DNA of 48,933 bases. It comes from Actinomycetota bacterium (GTDB lineage: Bacteria > Actinomycetota > Thermoleophilia > Gaiellales > Gaiellaceae). The notes beneath the pieces are model-generated. The model was given only the letters and a program-made list of their open reading frames with translations, was not told where the DNA came from and did no database searches. How positions within the stretch are numbered: the stretch's first letter is position 1; each line of letters starts with the position of its first letter. Location: the NCBI GenBank assembly GCA_013816245.1, contig JACDEU010000014.1, positions 1-48,933 of the forward strand, written 5' to 3'. A program made the translations under genes and the position numbers. Shown in pieces: positions 44,276 through 48,933 of the stretch.

Positions 44276-44829
44276 TGCCCGAGGCGCGGCTCGAAGACTC
44301 CGGCTCAGGCCTCGCACCCGCCGCCGACGGTTGGTTCGTGGTCAACGTGCGTGACGCCGCGTGGCTGACGTCGGAGAACGGCGAAAAGAAGCCGTCCGGC
44401 TCGGAGTGCTCCTTCGAGAGCCGGGAATCTGAGTTCCCGCAGCTCGGTGTCAGACTCCATGTCCTGGAGCCCGGCGAGCCGAACGGCCTCTACCACGCCG
44501 AGTCGGAGCAGGAAGCGTTTCTCGTGCTGTCCGGGGAATGCCGCCTCCTCGTCGAGGGTGAGGAGCGGCTCCTCGGGCCGTGGGACTTCTTTCACAGCCC
44601 CGCCGGGACCGAGCACATCTTCGTAGGGGCCGGCGACGGGCCGTGCGTGATCTTCATGGTCGGCGCGCGCTCCGGGGACTGGCACGTGCTCTACCCGGTG
44701 TCGGAGCTCGCCGCGCGTTACGGCGCGAGCGCGGAGAAGGAGACCTCCGACCCGAGGCAGGCATACGTGGGGTTCGAGCCGTCACGGCGAGAGCGGCCCT
44801 CGTACTGGGGCCGCCTTCCCTGGACATAG
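44275..44829 (+). CDS. Cupin-domain protein
   Basis: 184 residues, ATG 44275 sharing a base with the citA stop (TAATG). One cupin barrel: LEPGEPNGLYHAESEQEAFL and VLSGECRLLVEGEERLLGPW, FFHSPAGTEHIFVGAGD. The first metal motif has His-Ala-Glu-Ser-Glu-Gln-Glu, lacking the second usual His, so metal binding is uncertain. A Trp-rich C-terminal tail (SYWGRLPW) follows. Function unknown. Confidence 0.8.
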   Translation: MPEARLEDSGSGLAPAADGWFVVNVRDAAWLTSENGEKKPSGSECSFESRESEFPQLGVRLHVLEPGEPNGLYHAESEQEAFLVLSGECRLLVEGEERLLGPWDFFHSPAGTEHIFVGAGDGPCVIFMVGARSGDWHVLYPVSELAARYGASAEKETSDPRQAYVGFEPSRRERPSYWGRLPWT

Positions 44830-45984
44830 ATGGAGCTCACGGACTACCGCGAGCGGTTCCCGATCCTCCGCGACACGACGTACCTGATCAACCACTCGCT
44901 CGGCGCCATGCCCGCAGCCGCGGAAGAACGTGTGCTCGAGTTCACGCGCATGTGGCGCGAGCGAGGGATTCGCGCCTGGGGCGAGGGCTGGTGGGAGATG
45001 TCGATGACCGTCGGCGACCAGATCGGGCGCATCATCGGCGCGCCGCCGGGCTCGACGGTGATGCACCAGAACGTCGCGATCGCAGAGGCGATCGTGGTGT
45101 CCTGCTTCCGCCCGGTCGACCCGCACCGAAACCGTGTCGTGTACGAGGAAGGCAACTTCCCGAGCGTGCGCTACCTCTACCAGGCGCAGCCGGAGCTCGA
45201 CGTCGTCGTGGTGGCGGACGATCAGGCGATCGTCGAGGCGATCGACGAGCGGACGCTGCTCGTGCCGATCACGCACGTCCTCTTCAAGACCGCCGACATC
45301 CAGGACATCGAGGCGATCATCCGCCGTGCGCACGAGGTCGGTGCGCACGTCGTGCTCGACGCATACCAGTCCGCCGGCATCGTGCCGCTCGACGTTGCGG
45401 CGCTCAACGTCGACTTCGCGGTCGGCGGCAGTGTCAAGTGGCTCTGCGGCGGACCGGGAAACGGCTGGCTCTACGTCCGTCCTGACCTGGCCGAGGTGCT
45501 CGAGCCGACGTTCGTGGGCTGGCAGGCTCATGCGCGGCCGTTCGGCTTCGAGCCGGAACTCGAGTACGCCGACGGCGCGGCGCGTTTTCTGACGGGCACG
45601 CCCAACGTGCCGGCGCTCTACGCGGCCACCGCCGGCTACGACCTGATCGAAGAGATCGGTATCGAACGGATCCGCGAGAACTCGGTCCGGCAGACGCAGT
45701 TGCTGATCGACCTCTGCGACGAGGCCGGCTTCGAGGTCGGCAGCCCGCGCGACGCTGCACGCCGCGGCGGCACGGTGACGGTTGGAGCGCCGCACTTCGA
45801 AGCCGTGCACAAGGAACTCGCCGAGCGCCAGATCCTCTGCGATTTCCGCCCCGACGCCGGCATTCGCATCGGACCGCACTACTTCAACACCGACTCCGAG
45901 CTGGAGTTCGCGGTCGCCCAGATCGTCGAGATCCTGGAGAGCGGCGCCTACGAGCGCCATCTGGGCGCCGCCGCCCGTTTCTAG
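44830..45984 (+). CDS. Kynureninase-like class V PLP enzyme
   Basis: 384 residues; ATG 44830 follows the cupin TAG without a gap. Fold type I class V: NHSLGAMPAAAEER, VVLDAYQSAGIVPLDV (Asp177 to PLP) and GGSVKWLCGGPGNGWLYVRP (Lys203 Schiff base), the last motif being that of kynureninases. RIGPHYFNTDSELEFAV near the end matches as well. Kynureninase hydrolyses kynurenine to anthranilate; here no other tryptophan-catabolism gene is present, so a different beta-cleavage substrate is possible. Confidence 0.82.
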   Translation: MELTDYRERFPILRDTTYLINHSLGAMPAAAEERVLEFTRMWRERGIRAWGEGWWEMSMTVGDQIGRIIGAPPGSTVMHQNVAIAEAIVVSCFRPVDPHRNRVVYEEGNFPSVRYLYQAQPELDVVVVADDQAIVEAIDERTLLVPITHVLFKTADIQDIEAIIRRAHEVGAHVVLDAYQSAGIVPLDVAALNVDFAVGGSVKWLCGGPGNGWLYVRPDLAEVLEPTFVGWQAHARPFGFEPELEYADGAARFLTGTPNVPALYAATAGYDLIEEIGIERIRENSVRQTQLLIDLCDEAGFEVGSPRDAARRGGTVTVGAPHFEAVHKELAERQILCDFRPDAGIRIGPHYFNTDSELEFAVAQIVEILESGAYERHLGAAARF

Positions 45985-45985
45985 T

Positions 45986-45999
45986 CCCTCATTCGAGGG
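45986..45999 (+). terminator. Small hairpin at the operon end
   Basis: CCCTC-ATTC-GAGGG begins 2 bases after the TAG of the kynureninase-like gene, and GGGCGCCC overlaps its right arm. The stem is short and there is no T-run, so it is a weak candidate. Confidence 0.35.
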
Positions 46000-46035
46000 C
46001 GCCCTAACAAGGTTCTTAGTTTCAATGCCGAAAAT

Positions 46036-46926
46036 TTGAGGGTGAGGATTCTCACCGTCGCCCTCTGCGCACTCGTCCTGCCTGCATCCGCGTCGGCCTC
46101 CGCGCTGATCGACCGCAGCGCGAAAAACGTGCGCCTGTCGGTCAACGGCAGCGGCCAGGCACTCGTCAGCTACAGCGCGCACGGTCGCGCGATGCACGTT
46201 CTCGCGTGGGGTGCCGTGAATGCGCGGCAGCCGACGACAGGCCGGCCCCAAGTGAGCTTTCGGAAGGACTATTCGGGGCGGCAATGGACGTCCTTTAGGA
46301 ACCAATGCCGTACCTACGACGGACCGACTCTCGCCTTCCAGGTCGCAGCGTGCGCCGCGCCCGACGGCTCGTATTGGGCGCTCCAGTCCTGGCGAAGGAC
46401 GCTCCCGAACTTCGGCGGTCGTCCGCGACCCGGCCTCGGGGCCTGGGAGCTCCACCTCTCACACTGGTCCGGTCCGATCGCAACGCTGGAAGCGTGGACC
46501 GACTGGGTCTACGGCGGCCGCTACCACCATCTGTTCGGACGGCTCACGTACGACGGCAAGGCTGAGTACGGCTTCTCGGCGACGCGCGTCGGCTCGCCGC
46601 TCGACGGTTACGGCCGGAACATCTACGTGGACACTCTCGACTCACGCTACGGGAAAGGCTGGCGGCGCGAAAACGCCTTCCTCGCTCAGCGGCCGACCGG
46701 AGTCTTCTGCTACGGCTTCTATCGATTCAGCCCGCGCGGCCCGGGCCACGGCGTGAAGTACCGACTGACGACTCCCGGCCCCGGAGTCACGCCCGACGTC
46801 AGCATCACGATCCCCGGCTTGCACGACTACAACCCGTCGAGCTCAGCCGACGTTGCGTACGAGCAACAGCAGAACGCCTTGCAGGACTCCGTCACCGGAG
46901 CCGACAAGAAGTGCCACGTTCACTGA
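46036..46926 (+). CDS. Secreted protein of unknown function
   Basis: Up to 296 residues; starts TTG 46036 or GTG 46042 (VRILTVALCALVLPASASAS is a signal peptide either way). The mature part is rich in Trp, Tyr and Gly: HVLAWGAVNARQP, AWELHLSHWSGPIATLEAWT, DWVYGGRYHHLFGRLTYDGK and GYGRNIYVDTLDSRYGKGW, with four cysteines that may pair. The motifs look like a conserved extracellular binding domain, but I cannot name a family. Its end overlaps the convergent DUF72 gene by 7 bp. Confidence 0.75.
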   Translation: MRVRILTVALCALVLPASASASALIDRSAKNVRLSVNGSGQALVSYSAHGRAMHVLAWGAVNARQPTTGRPQVSFRKDYSGRQWTSFRNQCRTYDGPTLAFQVAACAAPDGSYWALQSWRRTLPNFGGRPRPGLGAWELHLSHWSGPIATLEAWTDWVYGGRYHHLFGRLTYDGKAEYGFSATRVGSPLDGYGRNIYVDTLDSRYGKGWRRENAFLAQRPTGVFCYGFYRFSPRGPGHGVKYRLTTPGPGVTPDVSITIPGLHDYNPSSSADVAYEQQQNALQDSVTGADKKCHVH

Positions 46927-47576
46927 TCGAGCAGCTCGAGCAATCGTTCGGCGTACGAGGGCGCAGTGGGCGCATCCTCATGCCTGAAGTACGCGTAGAG
47001 GGGCACGTCCACCTTGCGTAGCCGCGGCGCCCACTCGCGCAGCGTCTCGTCGTCGTAGGGCGGGTCCCGGAAGCGGACGTAACGAAACGGCGCGTCGTGC
47101 TCGAGATCGTTGACGCGCACCGCACCCGCCGCGGTCAGTCGAGGCTCGATGCCGTCCCAGGATGGATGCGCGAGGTCGAAGGCGACCTGCAAGCCTGGAT
47201 CGAGCGAGCCGAGGATCAGCTCGATCATGCCCTCGTCCCGGGCGCTGATCAGCGAGACGCGAATCGGCCCGAGCCGGTCACCGAGCGCGGCGACGCGCAG
47301 ACCGAAGTCGGCGAGGAGCGTGGGCCGGTTACCCGCGAGCTTGGGCGCGAAGCGAAATCCCGGCGGCGTCTGTTCCGCCCAGCGCACGAACTGCTCCTCG
47401 CCCGGGAGCCGATAGCCGGTGGTGTTCAGCTCGACGGTCGAGAAGCGGCCGGCGTAGAAGCCGAGAAACTCCTTCGAGTCGGTCTCAGCTGGGTAGAACC
47501 CCGGCTTCCAGGAGGGATATGACCAGCCTGAAGTGCCGACATGCGCCCCGGCTAAACTCGATCGACCTGTGGCCAC
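46920..47576 (-). CDS. DUF72 (YecE-like) protein
   Basis: About 218 residues. AHVGTSGWSYPSWKPGFYPA at the N-terminus is the DUF72 hallmark; FSTVELNTTGYRLPGEEQFV, FRFAPKLAGNRP and VPLYAYFRHEDAPTAPSYAE follow, giving a TIM-barrel-like fold of unknown function. GTG 47576 is the only usable start near the hallmark and lies 8 bases inside the divergent thyX gene, so the two starts overlap. It is shorter than the ~250 residues usual for the family. Confidence 0.8.
   Translation of the reverse strand: MATGRSSLAGAHVGTSGWSYPSWKPGFYPAETDSKEFLGFYAGRFSTVELNTTGYRLPGEEQFVRWAEQTPPGFRFAPKLAGNRPTLLADFGLRVAALGDRLGPIRVSLISARDEGMIELILGSLDPGLQVAFDLAHPSWDGIEPRLTAAGAVRVNDLEHDAPFRYVRFRDPPYDDETLREWAPRLRKVDVPLYAYFRHEDAPTAPSYAERLLELLDQ
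47553..47568 (+). promoter_or_regulatory. Leaderless promoter -10 of thyX
   Basis: TAAACT (47553-47558) lies 10 nt before GTG 47569 and there is no Shine-Dalgarno site. The element falls within the first codons of the DUF72 gene on the other strand. Confidence 0.4.
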
Positions 47577-48276
47577 GACCGACAGAGTGATAGCCGAAGA
47601 CGCCATCCGTGTCCTCGACCACGGGTTCGTTCGGCTCGACGACGCGATGGCGACCGACCTTTCGGTCGTGAACGCCGCCCGGGTCAGCTTCGCCCGTCGC
47701 AAGGAAGAGATGGAGGAGGCCGACGAGGGACTGATCCGGTTCCTGATGCGGGACAGGCACGGGACCCCTTTTGAACACAACTCGTTCCGGTTCCATATCC
47801 GCGCGCCGATCTTCGTTGCGCGCGAGTGGTTCCGGCACCGCGTCGGCTCGTTCAACGAGTTCTCGATGCGCTACGCGAAGGCCACCGACGACTTCTACGT
47901 CCCGGAGCTGGAGGACGTGCGCAGCCAGGTCGGCAAGCCCGGCGCCTATTCGTTCGAGCCGGTCGACGACGAGCTGGCAGAGAAGACACGTGAAGAGTTC
48001 CGGGAGGTCTACCAGCACGCGTTCGAGACGTACGAGCGGCTCGTCGAGGCCGGCGTCGCACGCGAGCTCGCGCGCTCGGTGATGCCCGTCGGCGCCTACA
48101 CGGAGTTCTTCTGGACGGTCAACGCACGTGCGCTCATGAACTTCGTCTCACTCCGTGCAGCCGAGACCGCACAGCGCGAAATCAGGCGCTACGCCGATGC
48201 GGTCGAGCAGTTCTTCGCCGCGAAGATGCCCGTCACGCACGCCGCCTTCGTCGCGGCTGAGCGCGTCGCGCCCTAG
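47569..48276 (+). CDS. thyX: Flavin-dependent thymidylate synthase
   Basis: 235 residues from GTG 47569; GTG 47587 is an alternative. RHRVGSFNEFSMRY (residues 89-102) is the ThyX signature RHRxxSxNxxSxRY. HGTPFEHNSFRFHIRAPIFV binds dUMP/FAD, and PVGAYTEFFWTVNARALMNF is the C-terminal substrate region. It methylates dUMP to dTMP with methylenetetrahydrofolate and FADH2, feeding tmk. Its TAG overlaps the stop of the anti-sigma gene in CTAG. Confidence 0.96.
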   Translation: MATTDRVIAEDAIRVLDHGFVRLDDAMATDLSVVNAARVSFARRKEEMEEADEGLIRFLMRDRHGTPFEHNSFRFHIRAPIFVAREWFRHRVGSFNEFSMRYAKATDDFYVPELEDVRSQVGKPGAYSFEPVDDELAEKTREEFREVYQHAFETYERLVEAGVARELARSVMPVGAYTEFFWTVNARALMNFVSLRAAETAQREIRRYADAVEQFFAAKMPVTHAAFVAAERVAP

Positions 48277-48887
48277 GCGGGCTTCAGCACGATCTGGTCG
48301 GGCGTGAAGTGCCCCGCCGGCTGGCGGGTGACCACCCAGCCGTCCTTGTCGAACCGGCTGAGGTCGTACGCGGCGTTCATCCGGATCGTGGCGTCGCCGC
48401 CGGCCGCGTTGAAAGTGCTGCAGAGGACGATGGGCTTTCCGCGCTTGGTCAGGTAAAGATCGTAGTAGCCGCCCCGGGGGAGCTGGTCGAGACCCTTGAC
48501 GTGGAGGACCATCGGCCAGTTGCCCTGCGCGTCGCTCTTGCCGAGCTCGAGCCTCGCCGTCGCATTCGGGTCGAGCTTCGTACCGGCGAGTCGCACGACG
48601 CGTTCCGCGTTCACGGAGGTCGAGCTTGGAGCCGTCGCCTGGCCGAGCACGAACCCGCCGCCGACGAGAGTTGCGATCGCGGCAGCGAGCAGCAGCGGCC
48701 TGCGGTGTATCGGCTTCGCAAGGGGCTGCTGCGACTCGTCGGGCCACGGCACGAGGTCGAGCTCCGGTGAGAGCTCGGGCGGCGGCGCCGCTTGGACGAG
48801 GAGATCGTGGGCTCGGCGAAGGCGTTCCCGCTCGTCACCGGGAACGTCGCTGCCGATGAGCTCGTCGAAGTCCGGCACACGCCTCAT
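48273..48887 (-). CDS. RskA-like anti-sigma factor
   Basis: 204 residues from ATG 48887 behind AAGGAG. A cytoplasmic N-terminal part (~70 residues, FDELIGSDVPGDERERLRRA), one helix (PLLLAAAIATLVGGGFVLGQ, about 83-102), and an extracellular anti-sigma K (RskA C-terminal) domain with GNWPMVLHVKGLDQLPRGGY and YDLYLTKRGKPIVLCSTF. No His-x3-Cys-x2-Cys zinc motif is present. Its ATG overlaps the stop of an upstream gene (ATGA), expected to be the cognate sigma factor. Confidence 0.82.
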   Translation of the reverse strand: MRRVPDFDELIGSDVPGDERERLRRAHDLLVQAAPPPELSPELDLVPWPDESQQPLAKPIHRRPLLLAAAIATLVGGGFVLGQATAPSSTSVNAERVVRLAGTKLDPNATARLELGKSDAQGNWPMVLHVKGLDQLPRGGYYDLYLTKRGKPIVLCSTFNAAGGDATIRMNAAYDLSRFDKDGWVVTRQPAGHFTPDQIVLKPA

Positions 48888-48933
48888 TGCAACTCTCCTT
48901 CGAGTAGATCGGCGAGCCGGCCGAGGCCGGCTC
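48884..48933 (-). CDS. C-terminal end of the gene upstream of the anti-sigma factor (partial)
   Basis: Only the last 15 codons and the TGA are in the window: AGLGRLADLLEGELQ. A helical acidic/Leu tail preceding a RskA-type gene by a 4-bp overlap suggests an ECF sigma factor, but this is too little to prove it. Confidence 0.45.
   Translation of the reverse strand, partial: AGLGRLADLLEGELQ

Overview
The window is high-GC bacterial DNA with dense, often overlapping genes, many GTG/TTG starts and many genes that lack a Shine-Dalgarno site but have a TANNNT box 6-10 nt before the start codon. Together with a class II (B12) ribonucleotide reductase, a flavin-dependent thymidylate synthase (ThyX), a CitA-type citrate synthase, a deazaflavin (F420-type) nitroreductase-family protein, a RskA-like anti-sigma factor and a full hopanoid operon, this suggests an actinobacterium, possibly of the Thermoleophilia. 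That placement is inference, not a database result.

Layout. 1-4614: the tail of a BBE-type oxidase, then a minus-strand operon with a PLP decarboxylase fused to a cyclic-nucleotide-binding (CNB) domain, an MFS transporter fused to a CNB domain, and an agmatinase-family ureohydrolase. 4690-8560: a scrapyard of broken genes (frameshifted membrane protein, rhodanese stub, truncated MFS carrier, and a serine protease whose catalytic-serine segment is inverted) around an intact deazaflavin enzyme and a TetR/DUF4242 divergent pair with a clear operator and promoter. 8562-11336: nrdJ. 11505-17483: an exported Gly-rich protein, an O-antigen-ligase-like protein, a LytR_C protein, a sugar-nucleotide epimerase, tmk and holB. 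17574-18854: an ECF sigma factor with a long membrane/low-complexity tail. 18908-19780: tRNA-Thr(CGT) followed by an exactly 800-bp insert bounded by a 42-bp copy of the tRNA 3' half and carrying a MntP-like gene. 19859-25406: cupin, lipoprotein, broken methyltransferase, GT-C membrane glycosyltransferase, HisC-like aminotransferase and PAP2 phosphatase.

25391-28732 is a decaying sugar ABC transporter: the ATPase has lost its Walker A end, the first permease survives only as its last residues, the second permease is intact, and the binding protein has an in-frame amber codon. 28838-30633 holds an MFS exporter and a STAS protein. 30772-38258 is an eight-gene hopanoid operon (hpnC, hpnD, hpnE, shc, hpnH, hpnG, ispH, yjbQ-like), nearly every junction being a 4-bp start/stop overlap. 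38324-45984 holds small membrane proteins, a CopC-CopD fusion, an epimerase, an ornithine-cyclodeaminase homologue, citA, a cupin and a kynureninase-like PLP enzyme, again tightly coupled. 46036-48933: an orphan secreted protein, a DUF72 protein, thyX, a RskA-like anti-sigma factor and the end of its probable upstream partner.

Functional threads are DNA precursor supply (nrdJ, tmk, thyX, holB), membrane lipid synthesis from squalene to adenosylhopane, copper handling, and surface polysaccharide. The most unusual items are the two CNB fusions in one operon, the 800-bp tRNA-bounded cassette, the single deletion that seems to have beheaded two divergent ABC genes, and the protease with a 90-bp internal inversion. 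Several frameshifts could be assembly errors and need checking against reads.
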